A DNA stretch of 64,000 bases from Pseudoxanthomonas sp. CF385 (GTDB taxonomy: Bacteria; Pseudomonadota; Gammaproteobacteria; Xanthomonadales; Xanthomonadaceae), in contig NZ_FNKZ01000003.1 of NCBI RefSeq assembly GCF_900104255.1, positions 62,001-126,000 of the forward strand, in the 5' to 3' direction. The notes under the pieces are model-generated. The model did no database searches. It saw only the letters and a list, made by a program, of their open reading frames with translations, and had not been told where the DNA came from. The translations under genes and the position numbers were made by a program. The number at the start of each line of letters is the position of its first letter. Position 1 is the first letter of the stretch. Of this stretch, positions 1 through 8,929 are shown piece after piece.

Positions 1-58
1 GCCCTGGGCCGATGCTGCAAAGCAGCATGACTTGCCCCAACCCACCCCCGACAATGAC

Positions 59-74
59 TCAAACAAGCGTTTGA
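59..74. promoter_or_regulatory. Predicted PsrA-type operator upstream of the TetR gene
   Basis: Perfect inverted repeat TCAAAC-AAGC-GTTTGA, 18 bp before the regulator's start codon. It matches the published Pseudomonas PsrA box (G/C-AAAC, 2-4 bases, GTTT-G/C). The adjacent gene encodes a PsrA-like TetR protein followed by beta-oxidation genes, so autorepression relieved by long-chain acyl compounds is a reasonable inference. A second palindrome (ATGCTGC-AAA-GCAGCAT) lies at 12-28 and has no clear role. Confidence 0.65.
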
Positions 75-92
75 TTCAGTGCCGGAGGGGTC

Positions 93-722
93 ATGGGCAA
101 TACCACGCATTTCTCGACCAAGGAACGGATCCTCGGGGCGGCCGAAGAGCTGTTCGCCCAGCATGGCTTCGCGGGCACGTCGCTGCGCCAGGTCACCAGC
201 CGCGCGGACGTCAACATCGCCGCGGTCAACTACCACTTCGGCAGCAAGGAGAACCTCGTCAACGAGGTGTTCCGCCGCCGGATGGACGACATGACCGCCG
301 CCCGCCTCTCCCAGCTGGACAAGGCCCTGGCCGAGCACCCGGGCGAACTGGCCCCGATCCTCGCGGCGTTCGTCGAACCCGCCCTGGCCCTGGCCCAGGA
401 CCGCCACGGCGGCGGCGCCTTCGTGCGCGTGATCGCCCGCGCCTACGCCGAGAAGAACGACGGCCTGCGTCAGTTCCTGTCCGACCACTACGGCCACGTC
501 CTGCGCGAGTTCGGCAAGGCCATCGCCGCCTGCGTGCCGGGACTGAGCAAGGAAGAGCTGTACTGGCGGCTGGACTTCTTCTCCGGCGCACTGACCTACG
601 CCATGGCCGATTTCGGCCTGATCAAACGCCCCACGGGCGTCACGGAAGCCGCGCATCGTGAGCGCGCCGCCCGTGAACTCATCCGCTTCGCCGAGGCCGG
701 CCTGCGCGCCGACCATGTCTGA
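93..722 (+). CDS. TetR/AcrR-family transcriptional regulator, PsrA-like
   Basis: A 209-residue one-domain TetR repressor. The N-terminal helix-turn-helix covers about residues 9-55, with the recognition region TSLRQVTSRADVN and the AVNYHFGSK motif that closely resembles Pseudomonas PsrA; the C-terminal half is the helical ligand and dimer domain. The ATG at 93 has a good ribosome-binding site (GGAGGGG). It is followed after 25 bp by beta-oxidation genes on the same strand, and a PsrA-type box lies just upstream. It probably represses itself and the fad genes until an acyl-CoA or fatty acid binds. Family is certain; the fatty-acid role is inferred from motif, operator and context. Confidence 0.88.
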   Translation: MGNTTHFSTKERILGAAEELFAQHGFAGTSLRQVTSRADVNIAAVNYHFGSKENLVNEVFRRRMDDMTAARLSQLDKALAEHPGELAPILAAFVEPALALAQDRHGGGAFVRVIARAYAEKNDGLRQFLSDHYGHVLREFGKAIAACVPGLSKEELYWRLDFFSGALTYAMADFGLIKRPTGVTEAAHRERAARELIRFAEAGLRADHV

Positions 723-747
723 AACCCCTGTAATCCAAGGAAATTCC

Positions 748-3120
748 ATGTCCAATCCATTGCTTGTACGCAAGGCGGCCGTGCTGGGTGCCGGCGTGAT
801 GGGTGCGCAGATCGCCGCGCACCTGACCAACGCCGGCGTCGACACGGTGTTGTTCGACCTGCCCGCCAAGGACGGTCATCCGGATGGCGTCGTGCAGAAG
901 GCCATCGCCAACCTGGGCAAGCTCAGCCCCGCCCCGCTGGCCAGCAAGGCGCTGGCCGAGGCGATCACGCCGGCCAACTACGAGACCGGCCTGGAGCACC
1001 TCAAGGGCTGCGACCTGATCATCGAGGCGATCGCCGAGCGGATGGACTGGAAGCAGGACCTGTACAAGCAGATCGCCCCGTTCGTGGCCGACCATGCTGT
1101 TCTGGCCAGCAACACGTCAGGCTTGGGAATCAACAAGTTGGCGGAAGTTCTTCCGGAACAGCTTCGCCATCGCTTCTGTGGTGTGCACTTCTTCAACCCG
1201 CCCCGCTACATGCACCTGGCGGAGCTCATCCCGGCCAAGTCCACAGACAAGGCGGTGCTGGAAGGCCTTGAGACTTTCCTGACGACGACGCTCGGCAAGG
1301 GCGTGGTCTACGCCAAGGACACGCCGAACTTCATCGGCAACCGGATCGGCGTGTTCTCGATCCTCGCCACCGCGCACCACACCGGCGAGTTCAAGCTGGG
1401 CTTCGACGAAGTGGACGCCGTCACCGGCCCGCTGATCGGTCGACCGAAGTCCGCCACCTACCGCACCTCCGACGTGGTCGGCCTGGACACCATGGCCCAC
1501 GTCATCAAGACCATGGCCGACACGCTGCCCGACGATCCGTGGCACGCCTATTTCAAGTCGCCGAAGTGGCTGGAGGCGTTGATCGCCAAGGGCGCCCTGG
1601 GCCAGAAGACCGGCGCCGGCATCTTCCGCAAGGTCGGCAAGGACATCGTGGTCCTCGACCTGGAGAAGCAGGACTACCGCGCCTCCGACCGCACTGCGGC
1701 GCCCGAGGTGGTCGAGATCCTGAAGATCAGGAACCCGGCCGAGAAGTTCGCCAAGCTGCGCGAAAGCCAGCACCCGCAGGCGCAGTTCCTGTGGGCGGTG
1801 TTCCGCGACCTGTTCCACTACAGCGCCTACCACCTCGCCGACATCGCCGAAACCGCGCGCGACGTCGACCTGGCCATCCGCTGGGGCTATGGGTGGTCGC
1901 TGGGGCCGTTCGAGACCTGGCAGGCCGCCGGCTGGAAGCAGGTGGCTCAATGGATCGCCGACGACATCGTGGCCGGCAAGGCCATGAGCAACGCCCCGCT
2001 GCCGAACTGGGTGTTCGACGGTCGCGAAGGCGTGCACGGAACCGAAGGCAGCTACAGCCCCGCCCGCAACGCCAAGCTGCCGCGGTCCTCGCTGGACGTC
2101 TATGCGCGTCAGCGCTTCCCGGATCCGCTGCTGGGCGAAACCTTCGCCCCCGGCGAAACCGTGTTCGAGAACGACGGCGTGCGCCTGTGGACCGACGGCG
2201 ACGGCATCGGCGTGATCAGCTTCAAGACCAAGATGCACACCGTGTCCGACGCGGTCCTGGCCGGCGTGCAGGAATCTGTCGCGATCGCCGAGCGCCGCTT
2301 CAAGGGCCTGGTGATCTGGCAGCCGAAGGAGCCGTTCTCCGCCGGTGCCGACCTGGCCGGGGCGCTGGGCGCGCTGCAGGCCGGCAAGATCGCCGAGTTC
2401 GAAGCGATGGTGGCCAACTTCCAGGCAACCAGCCAGGCCATCAAGTACTCGCTGGTGCCGGTCGTAGCGGCCGTGCGCGGCCTCGCCCTGGGCGGCGGCT
2501 GCGAGTTCCAGATGCACAGCGCGTGCACCGTCGCCCACCTGGAAAGCTACATCGGGCTGGTGGAAGCGGGCGTCGGCCTGCTGCCCGCAGGCGGCGGCCT
2601 GAAGGAACTCGCCGTGCGCGCCTCGCAGGCGGCCGGTCCTGGCGGCGACGTGTTCGCCGAACTGAAGAAGACGTTCGAGACCGTGGCGATGGCCAAGGTG
2701 TCGGCCTCCGCATTCGAAGCCAAGGAACTGGGCCTGATGCGCGCGGGCGACAAGGTCGCCTTCAATGCCTATGAGCTGCTGCACATCGCCAAGCAGGAAG
2801 CGCTGGCGCTGGCCGAAACCGGCTACCGCCCGCCCCTGCCGGCGCGCCGCATCCAGGTAGCCGGCGACGTCGGCATCGCCACCTTCAAGATGATGCTGGT
2901 GAACATGCTGGAAGGTCGCTTCATCAGTCCGTACGACTACGAGATCGCCGTGCGCATCGCCACCGTGCTCTGCGGCGGCGAGATCGACCGTGGGTCGGTG
3001 GTCGACGAGGAGTGGCTGCTCAAGCTGGAACGCAAGCACTTCGTCGAACTGGCGCAACAGGAAAAGACCCAGGCCCGCATCGCGCACATGCTGAAGACCG
3101 GCAAGCCGCTGCGTAACTGA
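748..3120 (+). CDS. 3-hydroxyacyl-CoA dehydrogenase / enoyl-CoA hydratase (FadN-like)
   Basis: Bifunctional beta-oxidation enzyme of 790 residues that hydrates trans-2-enoyl-CoA and oxidises 3-hydroxyacyl-CoA with NAD. The N-terminal dehydrogenase begins with a Rossmann motif (GAGVMGAQIA, about residue 14). The hydratase/crotonase fold occupies roughly residues 475-700, with FSAGADL near 529 and ALGGGCEFQMH near 580. This order (dehydrogenase first) is opposite to E. coli FadB and matches Bacillus FadN in arrangement and length. The ATG at 748 is chosen over an upstream in-frame start because AAGG precedes it and the upstream part overlaps the TetR gene. The thiolase follows after 26 bp, making an operon. 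Confidence 0.93.
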   Translation: MSNPLLVRKAAVLGAGVMGAQIAAHLTNAGVDTVLFDLPAKDGHPDGVVQKAIANLGKLSPAPLASKALAEAITPANYETGLEHLKGCDLIIEAIAERMDWKQDLYKQIAPFVADHAVLASNTSGLGINKLAEVLPEQLRHRFCGVHFFNPPRYMHLAELIPAKSTDKAVLEGLETFLTTTLGKGVVYAKDTPNFIGNRIGVFSILATAHHTGEFKLGFDEVDAVTGPLIGRPKSATYRTSDVVGLDTMAHVIKTMADTLPDDPWHAYFKSPKWLEALIAKGALGQKTGAGIFRKVGKDIVVLDLEKQDYRASDRTAAPEVVEILKIRNPAEKFAKLRESQHPQAQFLWAVFRDLFHYSAYHLADIAETARDVDLAIRWGYGWSLGPFETWQAAGWKQVAQWIADDIVAGKAMSNAPLPNWVFDGREGVHGTEGSYSPARNAKLPRSSLDVYARQRFPDPLLGETFAPGETVFENDGVRLWTDGDGIGVISFKTKMHTVSDAVLAGVQESVAIAERRFKGLVIWQPKEPFSAGADLAGALGALQAGKIAEFEAMVANFQATSQAIKYSLVPVVAAVRGLALGGGCEFQMHSACTVAHLESYIGLVEAGVGLLPAGGGLKELAVRASQAAGPGGDVFAELKKTFETVAMAKVSASAFEAKELGLMRAGDKVAFNAYELLHIAKQEALALAETGYRPPLPARRIQVAGDVGIATFKMMLVNMLEGRFISPYDYEIAVRIATVLCGGEIDRGSVVDEEWLLKLERKHFVELAQQEKTQARIAHMLKTGKPLRN

Positions 3121-3146
3121 CCGACGACGACACAGGACACCGAGAC

Positions 3147-4352
3147 ATGAGCAAGCAAGTACAAGAAGCCTATATCGTCGCCGCCACCCGTACCCCGGTC
3201 GGCAAGGCGCCCAAGGGCGTGTTCCGCAACACCCGTCCCGACGACATGCTGGCGCACGTGCTGAAGTCGGTCGTGGCGCAGGCGCCGGGCATCGACCTGA
3301 GCCGCATCGACGACGCCATCATCGGCTGCGCGATGCCGGAAGCCGAGCAAGGCATGAACGTGGCGCGCATCGGCCTGCTGCTGGCGGGCCTGCCGAACAC
3401 GATCGCCGCGCAGACCATCAACCGCTTCTGCTCCTCCGGCCTGCAGGCCGTGGCGATGGCGGCGGACCAGATCCGCCTCGGCAACGCCGACCTGATGCTG
3501 GCCGGTGGCACCGAGAGCATGAGCATGGTGCCGATGATGGGCAACAAGATCGCCATGGCGCCGAGCGTGTTCGACAACGACCATGTCGCCATCGCCTACG
3601 GCATGGGCATCACCGCCGAGAAAGTGGCCGAAGAGTGGAAGATTTCGCGCGAGGACCAGGACGCCTTCGCTGTCGCTTCGCACCAGAAGGCCCTCGCCGC
3701 ACAGGCCGCGGGCGAGTTCAGGGACGAGATCAGCCCTTACGAAGTGATCTCGCGCCAGCCCGACCTCGCCGGCAATACCGTGCGCCTGAAGAAGCTGCTG
3801 GTCGAGCAGGATGAAGGCCCGCGCGCGGACACCTCGCTGGAAGGCCTGGCCAAGCTGCGTACGGTATTCCGCAACCCGCAGTTCGGCGGCACCGTCACCG
3901 CGGGCACCTCGTCGCAGATGAGCGACGGCGCGGCGGGCGTGCTGCTGGCCTCGGAGCAGGCGATCAAGGATTACGGACTGACTCCGCTCGCCCGTTTCGT
4001 CAGCTTCTCGGTGGCCGGTGTGCGCCCGGAAGTGATGGGTATCGGCCCGATCGCCGCGATTCCGAAAGCGCTGAAGCAGGCCGGCCTGACCAAGGACCAG
4101 TTGGACTGGATCGAGCTCAACGAAGCCTTCGCCGCGCAGGCGCTGGCGGTGATCCGCGACAGCGAGCTGGATCCGTCGAAGATCAATCCGCTGGGCGGTG
4201 CCATCGCGCTTGGCCACCCGCTGGGTGCCACCGGCGCCATCCGCACCGCCACCATCGTCCACGGCATGCGTCGTCGCCAGCAGAAGTACGGCATGGTGAC
4301 CATGTGCATCGGCACCGGCATGGGCGCGGCGGGCATCTTCGAATCGCTCTGA
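3147..4352 (+). CDS. fadA: Acetyl-CoA C-acyltransferase (thiolase)
   Basis: A 401-residue thiolase that cleaves 3-ketoacyl-CoA with CoA to give acetyl-CoA and a shortened acyl-CoA, the last step of the beta-oxidation cycle. The nucleophilic cysteine lies in NRFCSSGLQ (about residue 94), the catalytic His in GHPLGATGAIR (about 356) and the second Cys in MCIGTGMGA (about 386); the LNEAFAAQ loop is also present. It is downstream of and co-directional with the dehydrogenase/hydratase, so the two probably form the multienzyme pair. A strong hairpin follows the stop codon. Confidence 0.94.
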   Translation: MSKQVQEAYIVAATRTPVGKAPKGVFRNTRPDDMLAHVLKSVVAQAPGIDLSRIDDAIIGCAMPEAEQGMNVARIGLLLAGLPNTIAAQTINRFCSSGLQAVAMAADQIRLGNADLMLAGGTESMSMVPMMGNKIAMAPSVFDNDHVAIAYGMGITAEKVAEEWKISREDQDAFAVASHQKALAAQAAGEFRDEISPYEVISRQPDLAGNTVRLKKLLVEQDEGPRADTSLEGLAKLRTVFRNPQFGGTVTAGTSSQMSDGAAGVLLASEQAIKDYGLTPLARFVSFSVAGVRPEVMGIGPIAAIPKALKQAGLTKDQLDWIELNEAFAAQALAVIRDSELDPSKINPLGGAIALGHPLGATGAIRTATIVHGMRRRQQKYGMVTMCIGTGMGAAGIFESL

Positions 4353-4372
4353 TCCAGCGACAAGGCACTACC

Positions 4373-4404
4373 AACATGGCGCCGCGAGGCGCCATGTTTG
4401 TTTG
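4373..4404. terminator. Bidirectional intrinsic terminator
   Basis: An 11-bp perfect stem AACATGGCGCC with a GCGA tetraloop, followed on the plus strand by TTGTTTG. It sits between the convergent thiolase gene and the tRNA-binding-protein gene and probably serves both. Confidence 0.75.
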
Positions 4405-4407
4405 TGG

Positions 4408-4746
4408 TCAGGCCAACCGGGCGCCGTTCGGCACCGGTCGCTCCACCGTCGTCACCACGACCCCTGCGTCCGTGTGGAATCCGGTGAGCAGGAACTCGGA
4501 CAGGAACGGCCCCACCTGCTTGGGCGGGAAATTGATGACGCCGACGATCTGCTTGCCAACCAGATCTGCCGCTGCGTAAAGCGCGTGGATCTGCGCACTG
4601 GTCTTCCGAATGCCATGGGGCCCGAAGTCCACCCACACCTTCCACGCCGGCTTGCGCGCCTCAGGGAACGGCTCCACGCGCACGACGGTGCCGGCGCACA
4701 GATGGACCTTTTCGAAGTCCGCCCAGCTGATGTCCTTGCTTTCCAC
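4408..4746 (-). CDS. tRNA-binding domain protein, CsaA-like
   Basis: A 112-residue OB-fold protein of the CsaA/tRNA-binding-domain type. Motifs include ISWADFEKVHLCAGTVVRVE near the N terminus and QIVGVINFPPKQVGPF in the second half, both characteristic of this family; length matches CsaA (about 110). A GTG start at 4746 is preferred because GGGGAG precedes it and it lies 2 bp after the stop of the upstream oxidoreductase; longer in-frame extensions run into that gene. CsaA proteins have been described as chaperone-like or tRNA-binding; the role here is not known. Likely cotranscribed with the oxidoreductase. Confidence 0.83.
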   Translation of the reverse strand: MESKDISWADFEKVHLCAGTVVRVEPFPEARKPAWKVWVDFGPHGIRKTSAQIHALYAAADLVGKQIVGVINFPPKQVGPFLSEFLLTGFHTDAGVVVTTVERPVPNGARLA

Positions 4747-4748
4747 CG

Positions 4749-6047
4749 TTAGTCTCCCCTCGCCCGCTCGCGCCAGTCTTTCCACGCGTCCCTGGATTCC
4801 GCCCACCAGTAGCTCAGCTGCGCGCCCAGGAAGCCGGCCGGCTTCAGTGCCGAGACCAGGCCGTAATCGGCGAACTCGCGCCACTGCGGGTCGTCGTGCG
4901 CGATGGCCGCCGCAAGGACTTCGCCGGCGAACGTGGTGGGCGCCACGCCGTGCCCACCGAAGGCCTGCGCCAGCCACAGCCCAGGCTCGATCTGACCGAT
5001 CTGCGGCATCTGGTGGCGCGCATAACTCATCAGTCCCGACCAGGCGTAGTCGACGCCGACGCCGTCCAGCTGCGGGAACACCTTGAGCATGTCCCGGTAA
5101 AGCAGGCGCCGCACCGCGGCCGGCGATCGGTCCAGCACCGAAATCCGCCCGCCCCACAGGATGCGGGTATCGGGAAGGGGCCGGTAATAATCGAACGCGA
5201 AGCGCGTGTCGTAGATGGCGGCACCCGTACGCAGGACCTCCGGCAGGCAATCGCCCAGCGGTGCGGTCACCATGACGTAGGTGGCGATGGGCAACACCGC
5301 CGCATCGACCCGTGCACGCAGGCCCGCCAGGTAGCCGCCACAGGCGAGGACGACATGCCGCGCCTCGACCTCGCCTTCAGGCGTGCGGACGCGCCATGCC
5401 TGGCCGACACGCTCGAGCGAGAGCGCCGGCGACGCCGCATGCACCGCCACGCCGGCCTCCGTGGCGGCCCGCGCGAGGCCCAACGCGTAGTTCAGCGGAT
5501 GGAAATGGAAACCCTGCGGCTCGAACAGTCCGTCGTGGTAGCGGGCCGAGTTGACCTGCGCGCGCAGCTGATCGCGCGACCACCAGGTCCACTCGGTGTC
5601 GTAGTGCTCGGCCAGCAGCGCCTGGCGCTCGCGCAGCACCGCATCGTCCTTGAACCAGTTCGCCCAGATGACGCCCTGCTCCGTCGGCTCGCAGTCGATC
5701 CGGTAACGCGTGATCCGCTCACGGATCAGCTCGACCGCCTGAATCGTGCCGCCATACAAGGCCTTCGCACGCGGGGCGCCCAACTCCCTCAGGAGCGCCT
5801 CCTCGCCGCGCGAGAAGCCGCCGAAGACGAAGCCCCCGTTGCGCCCGGACGCGCCGAAGCCCGGCGCCCTGGCCTCCAGGACGACGACGTCGCGCGTACC
5901 GCGTTCCGCCAGGCCGAGGGCCGTGTTCAAGCCCGCGAAACCGCCGCCGATGATGCAGACGGGCGCTTCACGACGCCCCCTGAGGGGCTCGTGCGGCAGG
6001 GACGGCGTCGCCGTCGCCAGGTAGTAACTGGAAGCAGGTTCTGACAT
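4749..6047 (-). CDS. FAD-dependent oxidoreductase (DAO family, PuuB-like)
   Basis: A 432-residue member of the D-amino-acid-oxidase fold family. The dinucleotide-binding motif IIGGGFAGLNTALGLAERG lies near residues 32-50, followed by EARAPGFGASGRNGGFVFGG, typical of gamma-glutamylputrescine oxidase and related amine or amino-acid oxidases. The C-terminal FAD-closing motif is QAFGGHGVAPTTFAGEVLA. The substrate is unknown; a primary or secondary amine is likely. It is cotranscribed with the CsaA-like gene. The polyamine genes 9 kb away (aguA/aguB) do not prove a putrescine link. Confidence 0.84.
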   Translation of the reverse strand: MSEPASSYYLATATPSLPHEPLRGRREAPVCIIGGGFAGLNTALGLAERGTRDVVVLEARAPGFGASGRNGGFVFGGFSRGEEALLRELGAPRAKALYGGTIQAVELIRERITRYRIDCEPTEQGVIWANWFKDDAVLRERQALLAEHYDTEWTWWSRDQLRAQVNSARYHDGLFEPQGFHFHPLNYALGLARAATEAGVAVHAASPALSLERVGQAWRVRTPEGEVEARHVVLACGGYLAGLRARVDAAVLPIATYVMVTAPLGDCLPEVLRTGAAIYDTRFAFDYYRPLPDTRILWGGRISVLDRSPAAVRRLLYRDMLKVFPQLDGVGVDYAWSGLMSYARHQMPQIGQIEPGLWLAQAFGGHGVAPTTFAGEVLAAAIAHDDPQWREFADYGLVSALKPAGFLGAQLSYWWAESRDAWKDWRERARGD

Positions 6048-6099
6048 CGGGCCGGATTATGGAGCTTTATTCCCGCCCGCAGGGGTGACCCTGCAAGGT

Positions 6100-7002
6100 T
6101 TACTGCAGGTCCCGCACGCCCAGTTCGCTCAGCGCGTTCTGCATGGTGTCGCGCGCCGCATCGCTGAGCTTCTCATGGTCGAGTGCGTACCGGATCGTGG
6201 CCTCGATCAACCCGATATGCGTGCCGCAGTCGAAACGCGTGCCCTGGAACCGGTAGGCATGCACGGGCTTTTCCTGCAGCAGCTGCGCGATGCCGTCGGT
6301 CAGCTGGATCTCGCCGCCCGCGCCCGGTGTCGTGTTCTCCAGCAGCTCGAAGATGCTGCCGTCAAGCACATAGCGCCCGACCACGGCCAGCGTGCTGGGC
6401 GCGTCCTCGGGCTTCGGCTTCTCGACGATGGCGCCGATCCGGCCTTCGCGCCCATTGAAGGATTCGGTGGCCACGATGCCGTAACTGCCGGTCTGTTCCG
6501 GCGCGACGTCCTGCACCGCGATGACGCTGGCGCCGGAGCGTTCGGCCGCATCGGCCATCTGCTTGAGCGCACCGGGGCCGCGGTTCCAGATCAGATCGTC
6601 CGGGAGCAGCACCGCGAAAGGCTCGTTGCCGACGATCGGCTTGGCGCACAGCACCGCATGCCCCAGGCCCAGCGCTTCGGCCTGGGTCACGAACACCGCG
6701 CGCACATGGGAGGGCAGCACGTTGCGCACCAGGTCGAGCTGCTCGCTCTTCCCTGCCCGCTCGAGCTTCTGCTCTAGCTCGTACGCCTTGTCGAAGTAGT
6801 CGGCCACCGCATGCTTGTAGCGGTTGGTGACGAAAATCAACGTGTCGCAGCCAGCCTCGATCGCTTCATCGACCGCGTACTGGATCAACGGCCGATCGAT
6901 GATCGGCAGCATCTCCTTCGGAACGGTCTTGGTAGCGGGCAGGAAACGGGTGCCGAGCCCCGCGACGGGGAACACGGCCTTGCGGATACGGGTGGAGGTC
7001 AT
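6100..7002 (-). CDS. galU: UTP-glucose-1-phosphate uridylyltransferase
   Basis: GalU of 300 residues, making UDP-glucose from UTP and glucose-1-phosphate. The nucleotidyltransferase signature [18 protein letters not shown] is at about residues 14-31, with [30 protein letters not shown] (metal-binding Asp) and [11 protein letters not shown] further on. Length is usual for the bacterial enzyme. It overlaps the upstream dehydratase by 4 bp (ATGA), so the two are translationally coupled. Together with the next two genes it forms a surface-polysaccharide precursor set. Confidence 0.96.
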   Translation of the reverse strand: MTSTRIRKAVFPVAGLGTRFLPATKTVPKEMLPIIDRPLIQYAVDEAIEAGCDTLIFVTNRYKHAVADYFDKAYELEQKLERAGKSEQLDLVRNVLPSHVRAVFVTQAEALGLGHAVLCAKPIVGNEPFAVLLPDDLIWNRGPGALKQMADAAERSGASVIAVQDVAPEQTGSYGIVATESFNGREGRIGAIVEKPKPEDAPSTLAVVGRYVLDGSIFELLENTTPGAGGEIQLTDGIAQLLQEKPVHAYRFQGTRFDCGTHIGLIEATIRYALDHEKLSDAARDTMQNALSELGVRDLQ

Positions 7003-8912
7003 CGAGTCCTGCGAGCATCACGGCCTGGGAAGACCACGATGTTAGCGGATGTCTCGTCATGATCATTTGACAAGGGCGTGAACTCCGGCACGGCGACCCG
7101 CAACACTTCCCCCAGCTCGGTGGTGTCGTAGCGCGCATGGGCAGCCCGCAGGCGCTGCATCGCCAGATCGATGAACTCCGGGGACACGTCGCGCGCAAAG
7201 GCCTTCATGATCTTGGAGTGCGAAGTGGGCTGATAGCGCTCGTCCGCATGGAACAGCGTCTCATGCAGCTTCTCGCCCGGACGCAGACCCGTGTAGACGA
7301 TCGCGATGTCCCGGCCCGGCTGCTTGCCGGCCAAGCGGATCATCTGTTCGGCCAGCAGGCGGATCGGCACGGGATCGCCCATGTCCAGGGTATAGATGGA
7401 GGCATGGGCCGCGCCGGAAGCTGCCTGCAGAATTAGCTGGCAGGCTTCGGGGATGGTCATGAAGTAGCGCGTGACGTCCGGATCGGTCACGGTGACCGGC
7501 CCACCCTTCCGGATCTGTTCGCGGAACAGGGGCACGACGCTACCCGCGGAATCCAGCACGTTGCCGAAGCGCACGGTGACGTAGCGGGTACTGGACCGTG
7601 CATCGTCCAGCGCCTGGCACGCCATCTCCGCCAGGCGTTTGGTGGCGCCCAGCACATTGACAGGATCGACCGCCTTGTCCGTCGAAATGAGCACGAATGT
7701 CGCCACGCCCGCCTCGCGACAGGCGCGGGCGACGGTTTCGGTCGCCAGGACATTGTTGCCGACCGCCTCGCGCAGATGGCCTTCCAGCAGGGGCACCTGC
7801 TTGTAGGCGGCCGCATGGAACACGGCATCGGGTTCGGCCATGCGAAGCGCATGCGCGATCACGGCGGGATCGCCGCAGTTGCCCAGGACGGGCAACACGT
7901 CGAGGTCGGGAAAGGCCCGCCGCAGATCACCCTGGATGGTGATGAGGGCAAGTTCGTCGATCTCCACCAATGCGATCCGCTGCGCACCATGACGCGCGCA
8001 TTGGCGGCACAGCTCCGAACCGATGGAGCCGCCCGCACCGGTGACCATCACGGTCCGCCCACCCAGCCAGCCGCGGATCAGCTTCCAGTCCGGCGTGACC
8101 GACTTGCGCCCCAGGAGGTCCTCGATCGCGACCTCTTTCAGGTCGCCGGGCATGGACTGGCCTTCGAGCACGTTGACCAGCTTCGGCACCATGCGGAAGG
8201 GCAGCCCGGTGCTTTCGCAGATGGCGACCACACGCTGCATGGCGGGCGCGTCCAGGGACGGCATCGCGATGACCAGCATCCGGGCTGCCGTCTCACGGGC
8301 CACGGCGGCGGCGTCCTCCAGCCCCCCCAGCACGGGAACGCCCTGGAGCTTGGAACCGTGCAGGCGGCGGGCATCATCAAGGAATGCCACCGGGTAATAG
8401 ACACCGGTGCGGCGCAATTCGCGGACCAATGCCTCGCCGGCGCGTCCCGCGCCCATGATCAGGACCCTTGAAGCGCTCTCCTGCGATCGCTGAGCCTGGC
8501 TGTCCTTCCATGCGCGGTACGCGAGTCGCGGAAGGCCCAGGAAGGCCACGAGGGCAAACGGATAGAAGCCGAGCACCGCGCGCGGCGTGGACCCGAAGCG
8601 GTTGTAGAAGAACAGACCGAGAACCACGCCCAGAAACCCAAGGGCGCACGCTTTCACGATGTTCCACAGATCCGGAAGGCTGGCAAAACGCCAGAGACCA
8701 CGGTAGAGCCCCATCCACCAGAACACGACGCCTTGGGCGACCAGCACGATGGCGATCTCGTTGGACCACAACGGGAATTCGGGACCATGCGCCAGCATGG
8801 CGTAGCGCATCCGATGCAGGACTTGCCAGCAGATCCAGACCATCGCCAGATCATGGAGGGCTACCAGCACGCGGGGTGTCCAACTACTCAAACGGTCCCG
8901 CCAGGATTCCAT
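6999..8912 (-). CDS. Membrane nucleotide-sugar 4,6-dehydratase/epimerase (PglF/WbpM/CapD type)
   Basis: A 637-residue polysaccharide biosynthesis protein. Four N-terminal membrane segments (about residues 15-140) precede a Rossmann-like module and a C-terminal extended short-chain dehydrogenase domain. [17 protein letters not shown] binds NAD, and [20 protein letters not shown] holds the altered S-T-D-K active site of 4,6-dehydratases. Family members convert UDP-GlcNAc or similar to 4-keto-6-deoxy sugars for O-antigen, capsule or glycan decoration. The ATG at 8912 follows GGAGAAGG; a longer start would overlap the upstream gene. It is part of a minus-strand operon lapA-lapB-transferase-dehydratase-galU. 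Confidence 0.92.
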   Translation of the reverse strand: MESWRDRLSSWTPRVLVALHDLAMVWICWQVLHRMRYAMLAHGPEFPLWSNEIAIVLVAQGVVFWWMGLYRGLWRFASLPDLWNIVKACALGFLGVVLGLFFYNRFGSTPRAVLGFYPFALVAFLGLPRLAYRAWKDSQAQRSQESASRVLIMGAGRAGEALVRELRRTGVYYPVAFLDDARRLHGSKLQGVPVLGGLEDAAAVARETAARMLVIAMPSLDAPAMQRVVAICESTGLPFRMVPKLVNVLEGQSMPGDLKEVAIEDLLGRKSVTPDWKLIRGWLGGRTVMVTGAGGSIGSELCRQCARHGAQRIALVEIDELALITIQGDLRRAFPDLDVLPVLGNCGDPAVIAHALRMAEPDAVFHAAAYKQVPLLEGHLREAVGNNVLATETVARACREAGVATFVLISTDKAVDPVNVLGATKRLAEMACQALDDARSSTRYVTVRFGNVLDSAGSVVPLFREQIRKGGPVTVTDPDVTRYFMTIPEACQLILQAASGAAHASIYTLDMGDPVPIRLLAEQMIRLAGKQPGRDIAIVYTGLRPGEKLHETLFHADERYQPTSHSKIMKAFARDVSPEFIDLAMQRLRAAHARYDTTELGEVLRVAVPEFTPLSNDHDETSANIVVFPGRDARRTR

Positions 8913-8929
8913 CAGATCCTTCTCCAGTG

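Noticed and set aside
12-28. Palindrome ATGCTGC-AAA-GCAGCAT as terminator of an upstream gene
   Set aside because: No T-run follows and the upstream gene is outside the window; left unassigned.
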